Shown here one piece after another: positions 11,074 through 20,171 of a stretch of DNA of 57,252 nucleotides. Made by a program: the position numbers and the translations under genes. Source of the stretch: Arthrobacter sp. SDTb3-6 (GTDB lineage: Bacteria; Actinomycetota; Actinomycetes; Actinomycetales; Micrococcaceae); assembly GCF_013376095.1 (NCBI RefSeq), contig NZ_JAAMFN010000028.1, positions 1 through 57,252 of the forward strand, in the 5' to 3' direction. The notes under the pieces are model-generated. The model saw only the letters and a program-made list of their open reading frames with translations, was not told the DNA's origin and did no database searches. Each line of letters starts with the position of its first letter. The first letter of the stretch is position 1.

Positions 11074-12990
11074 TCAGACCTTGGCGCGGCTGCGGTACGC
11101 CTTGGCCCGGTCGCTGGCGTTGAGGATGACCTTGCGGATGCGGATGGCCTCCGGGGTTACCTCAACGCACTCGTCTTCGCGGGCGAATTCCAGGGATTCC
11201 TCCAGGGTCAGGGTGCGCGGCGGGGTCATGTTCTCGAAGGTGTCCGAGGACGCGGCACGCATGTTGGTGAGCTTCTTTTCCTTCGTGATGTTCACGTCCA
11301 TGTCATCCGAGCGGGAGTTTTCGCCCACGATCATGCCCTCGTACACCTCGGAGGTGGGCTGCACGAAGAAGTTCATGCGCTCCTGCAGGTTGATCATGGC
11401 GAACGGGGTGACGACGCCGGAGCGGTCGGCCACGATGGAACCGTTGGTGCGGTATTCGATGGGGCCGGCCCACGGCTCGTAGCCTTCGGAGATGGAGGCG
11501 GCAATGCCGGCACCGCGGGTGTCGGTCATGAAGCGGGTGCGGAAGCCGATCAGGCCGCGGGCGGGAACGATGAATTCCATGCGGCACCAGCCGGTGCCGT
11601 GGTTGGCCATGTTGGTCATGCGGCCCTTTCGGGCGGCCATGAGCTGGGTGACGGAGCCGAGGTATTCCTCGGGCACGTCGATGGTCATGTGTTCCATCGG
11701 CTCGTTGACCTTGCCGTCAATCATCTTGGTGACAACCTGCGGCTTGCCCACGGTCAGCTCGAAGCCTTCGCGGCGCATCTGCTCAACCAGGATGGCCAGG
11801 GCGAGCTCGCCGCGGCCCTGGACTTCCCAGGCGTCGGGGCGCTCGGTGGGGAGAACCTTCAGGGACACGTTGCCCACAAGTTCCTTGTCGAGGCGGTCCT
11901 TGACCTGGCGGGCGGTGACCTTGTGGCCCTTGACGCGTCCGGCAATCGGGGAGGTGTTGATTCCGATGGTCATGGAGATCGCGGGGTCGTCCACCGTGAT
12001 CAGCGGCAGCGGCTGCGGGTTTTCCAGGTCCGTGAGGGTCTCGCCAATGGTGATGTCCTCGATGCCGGCAACGGCCACGATCTCGCCCGGCCCGGCGGAT
12101 TCGGCCGGCACGCGGGTCAGGGCCTGGGTGGCCAGCAGCTCGGTGATCTTGACCTGCTTGATGCTGCCGTCGTGGCGGTACCAGGCAACGTTCTGGCCCT
12201 TGCGCAGGGTGCCGTTGAAGATGCGCAGCAGCGCCAGGCGGCCCAGGAACGGCGAGGCGTCGAGGTTGGTCACATGCGCCTGCAGCACGCCTTCGGGGTT
12301 GTAGCGCGGGGCCGGGATGTGCTCGATGATGGTCTTGAACAGCGGCTCAAGGTCCTCGTTGTCCGGTGCGGTGCCGTTGGCGGGCTGCGTCAGCGAGGCG
12401 CGGCCCAGCTTGCCGGAGGCATAGACAACGGGAACGTTCAGCACGGCATCCAGGTCCAGGTCCGGGACCTCGTCGGCCAGGTCGGAGGCCAGGCCCAGCA
12501 GCAGGTCCATGGACTCGGCCACGACCTCGTCGATGCGGGCGTCCGGGCGGTCGGTCTTGTTGACCAGCAGGATCACGGGCAGCTTCGCAGCCAGGGCCTT
12601 GCGCAGCACAAAGCGGGTTTGCGGCAGCGGGCCTTCGGAGGCGTCCACGAGGAGCACCACGCCGTCCACCATGGACAGGCCGCGCTCCACCTCGCCGCCA
12701 AAGTCGGCGTGGCCGGGGGTGTCGATGACGTTGATGGTCATGACGGTGCCGTCGGCCGACGGGCCGTTGTAGGCCACGGTGGTGTTCTTGGCCAGGATGG
12801 TGATGCCCTTTTCGCGCTCCAGGTCACCGGAGTCCATGACGCGCTCTGCAACATTGCCGTGCTCGGCAAATGAGTGCGTCTGCTTGAGCATGGCGTCCAC
12901 CAGGGTGGTCTTGCCATGGTCAACGTGCGCCACGATGGCGACGTTGCGCAGGTCATTGCGCGAGGCAGTGTTGAGGGAAGTTTCGCTCAT
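11074..12990 (-). CDS. typA: Ribosome-associated GTPase TypA/BipA
   Basis: Translational GTPase of 638 residues, the normal TypA length. The P-loop AHVDHGKTT lies at residues 21-29, followed by the switch/G3 [11 protein letters not shown] and G4 NKTD. Downstream are the EF-G-like domain II and the TypA-specific C-terminal region ([20 protein letters not shown], then [18 protein letters not shown]). TypA binds the 70S ribosome and assists 50S biogenesis and stress adaptation. ATG 12990 gives the conserved N-terminus ([19 protein letters not shown]). The upstream 295 bases to the next gene must carry its promoter; a TAGAAT sits near 13095 but without a good -35. Confidence 0.97.
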   Translation of the reverse strand: MSETSLNTASRNDLRNVAIVAHVDHGKTTLVDAMLKQTHSFAEHGNVAERVMDSGDLEREKGITILAKNTTVAYNGPSADGTVMTINVIDTPGHADFGGEVERGLSMVDGVVLLVDASEGPLPQTRFVLRKALAAKLPVILLVNKTDRPDARIDEVVAESMDLLLGLASDLADEVPDLDLDAVLNVPVVYASGKLGRASLTQPANGTAPDNEDLEPLFKTIIEHIPAPRYNPEGVLQAHVTNLDASPFLGRLALLRIFNGTLRKGQNVAWYRHDGSIKQVKITELLATQALTRVPAESAGPGEIVAVAGIEDITIGETLTDLENPQPLPLITVDDPAISMTIGINTSPIAGRVKGHKVTARQVKDRLDKELVGNVSLKVLPTERPDAWEVQGRGELALAILVEQMRREGFELTVGKPQVVTKMIDGKVNEPMEHMTIDVPEEYLGSVTQLMAARKGRMTNMANHGTGWCRMEFIVPARGLIGFRTRFMTDTRGAGIAASISEGYEPWAGPIEYRTNGSIVADRSGVVTPFAMINLQERMNFFVQPTSEVYEGMIVGENSRSDDMDVNITKEKKLTNMRAASSDTFENMTPPRTLTLEESLEFAREDECVEVTPEAIRIRKVILNASDRAKAYRSRAKV

Positions 12991-13285
12991 GCGTGAAGAC
13001 TCGTTTCAGTTGGGCCCGGCTGCAGGCCCGAAAGGGCGACGGCAGAAAGTCACATTTATGTTTGGCCGTGATTCGTCGGCAGATAACACCATTCTAGACG
13101 TAGTGCCAAATACGGCCTAGCCACCTTATCGCATGACGGACAGGTTTTCCCACACCGTTGCCGCGGTTTTCGGCGCCAACGCCGCCTTTCTGCGCCAAAA
13201 GTACGACGGCGGGAGGCGGGGTCCGTGACGAACCTCACCTGCCGCCGTCGTGCGCCGCCGCATCCGCCGCGGCGTGGGGGCGGGC

Positions 13286-15073
13286 CTACTTCACGTATTT
13301 CCAGTCCCACACGTTCCACCAGATGCCGACCGGCACCGGCGAATACATGACGCCGGCAACATGGGGGCCGTTGGCCGCCGCGGCGCTGCGCGCGAACAAC
13401 GGCAGCCCGTAGCCGGCCCCGACCACCAGCTTGTCAATCTGCATTTTCAGGGCGTCCTGCTTGGCGGAGTCCGGCTCCTGGGCCAACTGCCCGGCCAACT
13501 GGTCCACCACCGTGTTGGAGAAGTTGTTCAGGTTGGACACGGCGCCCGTGCGGAACACCTGCGGCACCTGGACGGATCCGGTGGGGTTGCTGGTCCAGCC
13601 GTACAGGGCGACGTCGAACGCGCCGGCCTTGAGCGCCGGGAGCCACTGCCCGGCACCCTTGCCGTCGTCGACGACATTGAAGCCGGCCATCCGGGCCGAG
13701 GCCGCCATGAGGTTGAACTCCGTGGACCGCACGGGATCGTCCTTGTTGTAGAGGACACGGACCGTGGGCGTCGCCCCGGCCAGCAGCTTCTTGGACGCGT
13801 CGATGTCCGCGGCGGCGTAGGCGGCCGTGCCGTTGCTGGCCGATGATTCCTTATACGGGGTCTGGAGTGCCCGGAACACAAAGGAGTCCAGGACCGTGGC
13901 GCCGGGGTTGACCGGCTTGGCCGCCTGGTCCACGATGTCCTGGCGCGGCACCGTTTTCAGGAACGCGGTGCGGAAATCGGGCTTGGCCAGGACGCCCTTG
14001 AAATTGAGCACGGCCTGGTCAAAGCCGAGACTGGCACCCACCTGCGTTTGGACGCCGCCGGACTTCGCGTCGGCGAGTGCGGCCGCACTGTCTTGGGTCA
14101 GGGCGGGCGAGGCGATGTCGGCCTTGCCTGCCTTCAGGGCTGCGATCTGCGCCTCGGGCCGGGCGGTGTAGTGGACGGTGACGGTGTCCAGGGTGGGCAC
14201 CGTGCCCCAGTTGTAGTCGGCGTTGCGTGTGAGGACCAGGTCCTTGCCGGCGGTGATGCCCTTGACCAGGTAGGGCCCGTTGGACAAGGCCAGGGAGGGG
14301 TCCGGCATCGATTTTGTGTCAAAGCCCGTGTTCCAAAAGTTGGCAATCTTGCGAAGTTCGGGATTTGCCTTGACCGGGGCTGCCGGATCACCCTTCGGGA
14401 TGCCTTGCAGGAGCGTGACGAGGGCGTTGGCGTCCTTCAGGCCGACCCGGGCTGCCACAATGTGGGCCGGAATGCTCACCGTCGAACCCAGTGCCGTCTC
14501 CCAGTCGGAGAACGGCTTGGTGTAGGTCAGGGTCAGCGATGCGCCGTTGTCGCCAATGACGGGCATGGACGTTTGCGACAGCCCGGTGGTGTCCCCCGCA
14601 TAGTTGAAGTAGGCGTTGCCGCGGGCCACCTTGAAATTGGCGTCCAGGGTTGCGTCGTTGTAGTAGCCGGAGCCGGCGGCCCACTCAAGGAAGAGGTCCG
14701 CGGCCGTGACGGGTTCGCCGTCGGACCACTGGACACCGCTGTTGATGGTGTATTTGACGGTCAGCGGCTTGTCGGAGAGTTTCTCATACGTGCCGAACTT
14801 GTCATTCCTGACGAGCTTGAGGTTGTTGTCCACGTAGTTGAAGCCGGAGTGCGTGGCGTAGTCGATCCGCGCATTCGTGGCACCCTGTCCGGTGGTGCTG
14901 TCCGGGTTGAAGGAGGTAAAGGGGGACGGTTCCAGGACCGTGACGTTCCCTCCCGGGGAGGCCGTGGCCGCCGTGGATCCTTCGGGTGCGGGCGGCGCCG
15001 CCGTGCAGGCTCCGAGGGCCAGCACTGCCGCCACGGCCAGGGTGAATGCCTTGGAAATGCGTCCGGCGCGCAT
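13286..15073 (-). CDS. Peptide-type ABC substrate-binding lipoprotein, orphan
   Basis: A 595-residue SBP_bac_5 family protein. The N-terminal signal peptide has a lipobox (VLALGACTAA) and an Ala/Pro/Ser/Thr-rich tether. The middle contains the typical WSDGEPVTAADLFLEWA block. It is distinct from the transporter-linked SBP at 9186-10826 and has no permease or ATPase beside it. It may deliver cargo to another peptide transporter or act as a sensor. Start ATG 15073 follows a GGAGGTGGAA stretch. The ligand cannot be told from sequence. Confidence 0.9.
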   Translation of the reverse strand: MRAGRISKAFTLAVAAVLALGACTAAPPAPEGSTAATASPGGNVTVLEPSPFTSFNPDSTTGQGATNARIDYATHSGFNYVDNNLKLVRNDKFGTYEKLSDKPLTVKYTINSGVQWSDGEPVTAADLFLEWAAGSGYYNDATLDANFKVARGNAYFNYAGDTTGLSQTSMPVIGDNGASLTLTYTKPFSDWETALGSTVSIPAHIVAARVGLKDANALVTLLQGIPKGDPAAPVKANPELRKIANFWNTGFDTKSMPDPSLALSNGPYLVKGITAGKDLVLTRNADYNWGTVPTLDTVTVHYTARPEAQIAALKAGKADIASPALTQDSAAALADAKSGGVQTQVGASLGFDQAVLNFKGVLAKPDFRTAFLKTVPRQDIVDQAAKPVNPGATVLDSFVFRALQTPYKESSASNGTAAYAAADIDASKKLLAGATPTVRVLYNKDDPVRSTEFNLMAASARMAGFNVVDDGKGAGQWLPALKAGAFDVALYGWTSNPTGSVQVPQVFRTGAVSNLNNFSNTVVDQLAGQLAQEPDSAKQDALKMQIDKLVVGAGYGLPLFARSAAAANGPHVAGVMYSPVPVGIWWNVWDWKYVK

Positions 15074-15229
15074 TCCACCTCCAGTTTCTTTTGCGTCTGC
15101 AGCGGGATGCCGTGCAGTGTGGTTCCCGGGCGCCGGGGCAGTGCCCCGGCAAGGAACGAGCCTGCCTGAAAGACTACCGCAGGCCGCCTTGCCGGTCCCG
15201 GGGTTGCCTGGGGCGCCGGGCTGCTTTTG

Positions 15230-15304
15230 TTATGCGCCGGACCCGCCGCTGGTTTGGCGCCAGTGGACAAGATGCGCCGGACCTGCTTCCGGTCCGGCGC
15301 ATAA
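15230..15304. repeat. Three-armed inverted repeat able to form two exclusive hairpins
   Basis: ATGCGCCGGACC occurs twice on the plus strand (15232-15243 and 15272-15283) and its complement once (15291-15302). The near pair gives a 12-bp stem with a 7-base loop; the far pair gives a 14-bp stem (15230-15243 with 15291-15304) with a 47-base loop. The region lies between the DinB gene and the SBP gene, both minus. It may serve as a terminator or an attenuator-like leader. Confidence 0.55.
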
Positions 15305-15332
15305 GCGAAGCGGCGTCGTGCCCTAAAAGGCG

Positions 15333-15869
15333 TTAGTAGCCGGTGGAGCCGTCGAGGCATTCGCGCAGCAGGTCCACATGGCCCAGGTGCCGGGCGTATT
15401 CCTCGATCATGTGCGTGTACACCCAGCGCAGGTTGAGTTCCTGGCCGTGCCGCAGTGCGGGAAGCGGGGCGTCGAGGTCCGCCACCGCGGCGGCCAGGGG
15501 GCGCACCCGGGCCAGTTCCCCCGTGTAGGCGGCAACGTCGGCGAGCGCCGTGTCCGGGCTGTAGGCGTTGAAGTCGGCATCCGGGTCCTCGGCGCCGTAG
15601 CGGGCCGGCTGCGCGGTGCCCGCGACGACGTTGGAGAACCAGTAGCGTTCGACGTCGGTCAGGTGGCGGACAATGCCGGCAATCGTCAGGGCCGACGGCG
15701 GCACTGCGGCCTGGCACAGCTGCCCGGCAGTCAGCCCGCCCACCTTGATGGGCAGCGTTTGGCGGTAAAACTCCAGCCAGGATTCCAGCGACTCCCTGTC
15801 CCCGGCCATGAAGGGCGGGGCTGTGCGCGTGTCGGGGACGTCAGGTGTGCGGTGTCCGGGCGTGTCCAT
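15333..15869 (-). CDS. DinB-family (DUF664) mycothiol-dependent enzyme-like protein
   Basis: A 178-residue protein of the DinB superfamily, mycothiol-type branch. Visible blocks are LTIAGIVRHLTDVERYWF (first metal-ligand histidine in HLTDVE) and the C-terminal LRWVYTHMIEEYARHLGHVDLLRE (HMIEEYARHLGH, the usual second metal site). Members are thought to be metal-dependent S-transferases or hydrolases using thiol cofactors, which fits an organism that makes mycothiol. ATG 15869 is chosen from a GGAAGAG upstream and good family length; the frame is open upstream without support. Substrate unknown. Confidence 0.85.
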   Translation of the reverse strand: MDTPGHRTPDVPDTRTAPPFMAGDRESLESWLEFYRQTLPIKVGGLTAGQLCQAAVPPSALTIAGIVRHLTDVERYWFSNVVAGTAQPARYGAEDPDADFNAYSPDTALADVAAYTGELARVRPLAAAVADLDAPLPALRHGQELNLRWVYTHMIEEYARHLGHVDLLRECLDGSTGY

Positions 15870-15956
15870 GGGACAACTCTTCCACAGCGCACGCGGGGTT
15901 GTCGGGCTTTCGCCGGCAGGGTGGCCAGGGGCGGGCCTTGGCGGCAGAATTTGTTC

Positions 15957-16349
15957 ATGGCCCTCCTCATTCAAAACCTGTCCTTTGACTCCACCACCCC
16001 GGCCGAGACGGCCCGCTTCTGGGCTGATGCCCTGGGCTGGCAGGTCATGGCGGACGGCGACCCCGATGAAGTCGTCCTCGAGCCTGCCGCCGGAAGTCCG
16101 CAGGCCGGCATGGTCCCGGACATCCTGTTCCTGCGTGTGCCCGGGCCCAAGGCGGTGAAGAACCGGCTCCATCTTGACCTGCGCCCGGACGACCAGGCGG
16201 CGGAAGTGGCACGCCTGGAGGCATTGGGCGCCCGGCGGGTGGACGTCGGCCAGGGCCCCGGCGTCACGTGGGTGGTCATGGCGGACCCGGAGGGCAACGA
16301 GTTTTGCGTGCTGCAGGCGTTGACGGACACGGAGCGGACAGGGGCGTAA
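15957..16349 (+). CDS. VOC/glyoxalase-like protein
   Basis: A 130-residue protein with the two-module vicinal oxygen chelate fold. The N-terminal module reads FDSTTPAETARFWADALGWQ, and the C-terminal module ends GVTWVVMADPEGNEFCVLQ, with the glutamate of GNEFC as probable metal ligand. The sequence is of the short actinobacterial glyoxalase-like type whose substrates are unknown. It is divergent from the DinB gene with 87 bases between starts. There is no Shine-Dalgarno; CAGAAT followed by six bases and ATG suggests a leaderless start. Confidence 0.85.
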   Translation: MALLIQNLSFDSTTPAETARFWADALGWQVMADGDPDEVVLEPAAGSPQAGMVPDILFLRVPGPKAVKNRLHLDLRPDDQAAEVARLEALGARRVDVGQGPGVTWVVMADPEGNEFCVLQALTDTERTGA

Positions 16350-16407
16350 CGCCTCCGGCTGTGGATAACTTCAAGCAGGAAACCCGGTTCGCTGGAAAAA
16401 TTGCTGC

Positions 16408-16881
16408 ATGGGAATCACCTACTTCGCACTTCCGGTGCCTGCCCCGCTGGTCAACATTGCGCGCATCAATCCGCGTGCGTTCCTGCCCGTGCTGCCGGCA
16501 GGACATGCGTGGCCGAACCCTCCCGATGCGCTCCTGTTGGACAAGCCATGGCGTGACTTGAGGGACCTCCTGGGCATGCCACGCGACAAACCGCCAAGGC
16601 CTGCCTTTGAACTGCTGCGGGGTGAGGTCAAGGAATACGGTTACGGATGGCTGCCCTACGAGCGGGTCCTCGGGCCCCAGGATATTGCCGGGGTGGCCCG
16701 GGACCTGGCGCGGCTGGACCTGGCGGCCATGTACCAGGCGTACTCATCCCTGGTCTCGCCGGATTGGGCCGCCATCATGGACGGACGGCGCTGCACCGTT
16801 GAATCCTATGCGAGGAAGGCCAGGGTGTTTACGGCCCGGCTGGCCGAGCGCGGCCAGGGGCTGGTCTACTCCATCGGTTAG
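16408..16881 (+). CDS. DUF1877 family protein (YfbM-like)
   Basis: A 157-residue protein beginning MGITYFALPV, the hallmark N-terminus of DUF1877, with the conserved LDKPWRDLRDLLG block (the tryptophan/leucine core of the family) and GYGWLPYERVLGPQDIA. Function of the family is unknown. It lies 58 bases after the VOC gene on the same strand. The ATG has no ribosome site but AAAAAT lies six bases before it, compatible with a leaderless start. Confidence 0.8.
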   Translation: MGITYFALPVPAPLVNIARINPRAFLPVLPAGHAWPNPPDALLLDKPWRDLRDLLGMPRDKPPRPAFELLRGEVKEYGYGWLPYERVLGPQDIAGVARDLARLDLAAMYQAYSSLVSPDWAAIMDGRRCTVESYARKARVFTARLAERGQGLVYSIG

Positions 16882-16915
16882 TGCCCTCCGGCAGGCTGGC
16901 GGGAACGGCCCGCCT

Positions 16916-17410
16916 TCAGCGCCGTTTGGTGAAGTCCACGGAACGACGGTCCAGCCATCGCGGAGTACGGGCGCAGTACTGCAGGTACTCCTCGCCAAAG
17001 CGGTTGCGCAGCGCCTCCTCCTCACGGGCAATCTGGAAACGGTCCATCACCAGGACAAACCCGCCGACGGGCAGCCATGCCGGCAAGGAGCCCCGCTCCA
17101 CGGCATGGGCAACGAGCAGCCCGGCCACGGCAAGGTACATGGGATTGCGTGATAATCCGTTGCTGCCGCCGGTGACGAGCACCGAGGCGTTCCCGGGCGC
17201 CGTGGGATCGGCCGTGGTGCCGTTCCGGGCGAAAGCGCCAAGCGTGGACAGCAGCAAGGTTCCTGACCCCGCCGCCAGTGCCACCGCGACCACGCGGCGC
17301 AGCCGCCGCGCCCTGCGGCCCTTCGGGGCCAACCGTTGCAAGACCACTGCAGCTGCCATGGCGACGGGTGGAACGGGAATGCCCTTGTGCCTGTCTGCTC
17401 TTGAAGCCAT
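16916..17410 (-). CDS. Isoprenylcysteine methyltransferase-like membrane protein (ICMT/PEMT type)
   Basis: A 164-residue membrane protein. The C-terminal half contains the ICMT/PEMT signature SNGLSRNPMYLAVAGLLVAHA (SRNPMY) and the terminal RFGEEYLQYCARTPRWL, where the family binds S-adenosylmethionine. The first half has a helix (RVVAVALAAGSGTLLLSTLGAF). Substrate unknown; bacterial relatives methylate lipids or small molecules. ATG 17410 is chosen because TACTGT lies six bases before it (leaderless pattern). It is convergent with the DUF1877 gene and divergent from the acetyltransferase gene. Confidence 0.82.
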   Translation of the reverse strand: MASRADRHKGIPVPPVAMAAAVVLQRLAPKGRRARRLRRVVAVALAAGSGTLLLSTLGAFARNGTTADPTAPGNASVLVTGGSNGLSRNPMYLAVAGLLVAHAVERGSLPAWLPVGGFVLVMDRFQIAREEEALRNRFGEEYLQYCARTPRWLDRRSVDFTKRR

Positions 17411-17422
17411 GCCTTCACAGTA
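17411..17422 (-). promoter_or_regulatory. -10 box for the ICMT-like gene, leaderless
   Basis: TACTGT, six bases (GAAGGC), then ATG at 17410 on the minus strand. Confidence 0.4.
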
Positions 17423-17591
17423 GGCCTGAACCGCCCGCAATTTCCAGCATTGGCAGGCCGGCGGCGGGAATCTTCAGCCGCGTTTGTGCGGCTGGTGCCA
17501 TGCGGCATGGTCTCTCGCCGCCGGTGGCGGGGTCCGCCGGCGCCGGGACAGCTTCAGGACTCCCGGCGGTCTCGATTGGCCGGGTGCACCA

Positions 17592-17603
17592 TAGGGTGGG
17601 CAC
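17592..17603 (+). promoter_or_regulatory. -10 box for the hexapeptide acetyltransferase gene, leaderless
   Basis: TAGGGT (17592-17597), six bases (GGGCAC), then ATG at 17604. No Shine-Dalgarno sequence. Confidence 0.45.
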
Positions 17604-18137
17604 ATGGCGGATATCCAAGGACTCGACGCTCTCCTGGCTGCGCTGAAGGCCCAGGAAACGATTCCCGGCGGCTCGCCGCACCACGCGGCCATGCACGCCG
17701 CCAGCCAGGACTCGCTGCGCATTACCGCCGAGCTGATCGGCCGCTACCATTCCCCCGATGAGGTCCGGGCCCTGCTGGGTGAGCTGACCGGGCGCGAGGT
17801 CCCCGGGTCGCTCCAGCTCTTCCCGCCATTCAGCGCTGACTTCGGCAGGAACATCCGCTTTGGCGACGGCGTGTTCGTCAACAGCGGCTGCCGGTTCCAG
17901 GACCAGGGCGGCATTGAAATCGGCGCTGGTTCCCTGATCGGCCACAACGCCGTCATCACCACGTTGAACCACGAAATGTTGCCGGGCCGGCGGGCGGACA
18001 TACACCCGGCCCGCGTCGTGATCGGCGCGGGCGTGTGGTGCGGGGCCAACGTGACCGTGCTCCCGGGCATAACTGTCGGTGCGGGTGCCGCTGTGGGGGT
18101 GCCGGCCAGGCAGGCGGGCACGGTGCCTGAGGGATGA
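17604..18137 (+). CDS. Hexapeptide-repeat acetyltransferase (LacA/Maa type), 3' end possibly frameshifted
   Basis: A 177-residue left-handed beta-helix acyltransferase of the maltose/galactoside O-acetyltransferase group. The N-terminal Mac-like region is followed by hexapeptide turns (NIRFGDGVFVNSGCRF, IEIGAGSLIGHNAVITTLNHEM with the catalytic-type histidine in TLNHEM, VVIGAGVWCGANVTVLPGITVGAG). The usual ending, with a GNPA/VPARVIR motif, is missing in this frame. The +1 frame just downstream reads ALAFLPGRVIRDP, which looks like that ending, so a one-base indel near 18080-18120 is likely. Whether it is a sequencing error or real decay is open. Confidence 0.75.
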   Translation: MADIQGLDALLAALKAQETIPGGSPHHAAMHAASQDSLRITAELIGRYHSPDEVRALLGELTGREVPGSLQLFPPFSADFGRNIRFGDGVFVNSGCRFQDQGGIEIGAGSLIGHNAVITTLNHEMLPGRRADIHPARVVIGAGVWCGANVTVLPGITVGAGAAVGVPARQAGTVPEG

Positions 18138-18259
18138 CGCCCGACGCGCGGCGGCCCTTGCGTTCCTGCCGGGTCGCGTAATTCGGGATCCACGTGGCAA
18201 TCACCCGGCTGGGCGGATCCGCCACCGACCGGTCAGGGCCAAGCAGGTCCGACCAGGCG

Positions 18260-19361
18260 CTAAACCGACACCCCACCTCGACGCACAACGTCCCCGCGTG
18301 CCATGACGAAGTCGACTTGCCCGGTCACCGCGATGTCGTCCAGGGGGTCGCCCGGCATCGCGACGATGTCGGCACACGACCCGACCTTCAAGGTGCCGAT
18401 GTCCTGCCGGCCGAGCATGCGTGCCGCCGTTGAGGTAGCGGCCTTGAGCGCGCGCAAGGGGCTGGGACCGGCCGCCACCGTCGCTGTAAACTCCTTGATG
18501 CCGTGGTCGAACGGGAACTTCCCGCAATCGGCGCCGAAGACGACATCTGCATGGTCGGCACGATGAAGACCCCTGATTCGGCGGCCATCCGCACTCCTTC
18601 CTCATCAATGAGGTACGCGTGCTCCAGGCTCCGCACCCCCATCTTGATGGCCTGTTTGCATGCGTCGGCCGCCCCTGTGTGTACTGCGACAGGCATGCCC
18701 AACTGCCTCGCCGTGGCGCAGGGCGCTTCCATCTCATCGTCGAACCACGTGTTGACGGCAGGGTCGTCACCGAAGCTGAAGTAGCCTCCCGCATTGACCG
18801 TCTTGACCCAGGCGGAACCGATGGAGTGCTCGCGGCGCACTGCCGCGCGCACCGCAGCCCGATCATCGGCGAGCGTCGACACCGGCAGATCCCAGCGGGA
18901 AGTGTAGAACCCGCTGATGTCGCCGTGCCCGCCGGTAGGGCTGATGATGTGCGCCGCCACGATCAGCCGGGGCCCGCGAACGAGCCCGGCGTCGATGGCA
19001 TTGCGCAGATCGATCGTCGGATTCCCAGGGTCCATCGCACCCAGGTCGCGCAACGTCGTGCACCCCGCATCAAGGTACCTGCGAGCGATGGCGGGGCCGG
19101 TCAACGCCTTCGTGGCCGTCGAACCCAGCGTTTGCCCGGCGAGGGTGGCAGCGTTCATCGTCAGGTGCACGTGGGAGTCGATGAAACCAGGCGACACGGT
19201 ACAGTCGCGCAGGTCGATCACCTCGACATCCGCAAGGCGGCTCACTGCCCGTGACATTTCCTCGATCACCCCGTCGCGGAGGAGGATCTCCACGTCCCTG
19301 CGAAGGTGGGGGGGGAGCCGCCGTCGAATACCCGCCCGCATTGGACTACTTTCGCGCTCAT
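18260..19361 (-). pseudogene. Amidohydrolase (metal-dependent hydrolase) broken by two frame changes and an internal deletion
   Basis: An imidazolonepropionase-like amidohydrolase in three pieces. It begins at ATG 19361 (after GGGAGAA) as MSAKVVQCGRVFDGGSP. It must then change frame at an 8-base C run (minus strand, 19308-19315) to continue HLRRDVEILLRDGVIEEM and the metal motif SPGFIDSHVHLT. That frame carries the body as far as FIVPTMQM near 18553. The remainder (VVFGADCGKFPFDHG, then ALKAATSTAARMLG and GSCADIVAMPGDPL) lies in another frame and joins directly, although relatives have some tens of residues between these blocks. Two frame changes plus the deletion make it a probable pseudogene. 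Confidence 0.8.
19308..19315. repeat. Homopolymeric run of eight G
   Basis: An (8)G tract on the plus strand lies exactly where the amidohydrolase reading frame breaks. One extra base would restore the N-terminus to the body of the protein. It could be a sequencing error, a decay lesion or a slippage site. Confidence 0.7.
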
Positions 19362-19560
19362 TTTGGCGTTCTCCCACGGCAGCCGCGGAATCGGCAGGTG
19401 GCGGGGCGGTGTGATGGCGTGGGCGGGATTGGGCCCACGGGCCTACGGGGCCCAGGGCTGGTTGTGTGAAAGGTTCCGGCGGTGAAAGGCCGCATTGTCG
19501 CACTCAACACAGCGGAGGAAATGGAGTCCCATGATGGGAAGCTGCTTCACGTGGGCCCGG

Positions 19561-19947
19561 TCAGCGCACTGCGACCAGTTCAATTTCCACTCGGGCACCA
19601 AGTGGCAGCCCCGCCACGGCAACCGTGGTGCGGGCCGGAAACGGTTCGCTGAAAGTCTCTTGGTAAACAGAATTCATGGCCTCGAAGTCCGCCATGGCTG
19701 TCAGGTACACATTGACCTTGACAACATTGTCCCAGCCCAGGCCTGCCTCCGAAAGCACCTGTGCCAGGTTATGAAAGGCCTGGCGCGTCTGGTCTTCGGC
19801 GCCGCCTTCCACCAGCTTGCCCGTGGAGGGGTCGACGGGTGCCTGCCCGGACAAGAAGAGCAGCGAGAGTCCGGGCATCGTGGCCGCTTGGGAATAGGGG
19901 CCGATGGGTTCGGGCGCTGCCGACGTCAGTACGGCGTGACGTTTCAT
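19561..19947 (-). CDS. RidA family enamine/imine deaminase
   Basis: A 128-residue YjgF/YER057c/UK114 protein. The RidA core is clear: IGPYSQA near the N-terminus, LFLSGQAPVDPSTG, VVKVNVYLTAMADFEAMN, and the terminal PARTTVAVAGLPLGARVEIELVA with the catalytic arginine (PARTTV) and active-site glutamate (VEIE). It hydrolyses reactive enamines and imines such as 2-aminoacrylate. The ATG at 19947 has GGAGGATAAAAC before it, a standard ribosome site. It lies next to the broken amidohydrolase on the same strand, a pairing seen in catabolic clusters, so it may be a remnant of one. Confidence 0.9.
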   Translation of the reverse strand: MKRHAVLTSAAPEPIGPYSQAATMPGLSLLFLSGQAPVDPSTGKLVEGGAEDQTRQAFHNLAQVLSEAGLGWDNVVKVNVYLTAMADFEAMNSVYQETFSEPFPARTTVAVAGLPLGARVEIELVAVR

Positions 19948-20159
19948 GTTTTATCCTCCGGTGGTTTACGGGAAGCAGCCTTGTGTGCTTCGCTGAGTCG
20001 CCCCGGCGCCGATGCCCGACGTTTCGGCGTCCGCGCGTCGACGCAAGAAACTATGCCGTAAGTCACAAGGACAATCAACTGGGTGTCACTTCAGGGCGTG
20101 GGGCCGCCGGCAACGGGAGGCGCGCCCCTGTGTGTTCACACCGCCGTCGACCGGGTGGT

Positions 20160-20171
20160 TAGGCTGGCTGC
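20160..20171 (+). promoter_or_regulatory. -10 box for the phosphomutase operon, leaderless
   Basis: TAGGCT, six bases (GGCTGC), then ATG at 20172, without a ribosome site. Confidence 0.45.

Noticed and set aside
13056-13319. An 87-codon minus frame in the typA upstream gap
   Set aside because: Overlaps the promoter region, has many Arg/Gly residues and no ribosome site or family match.
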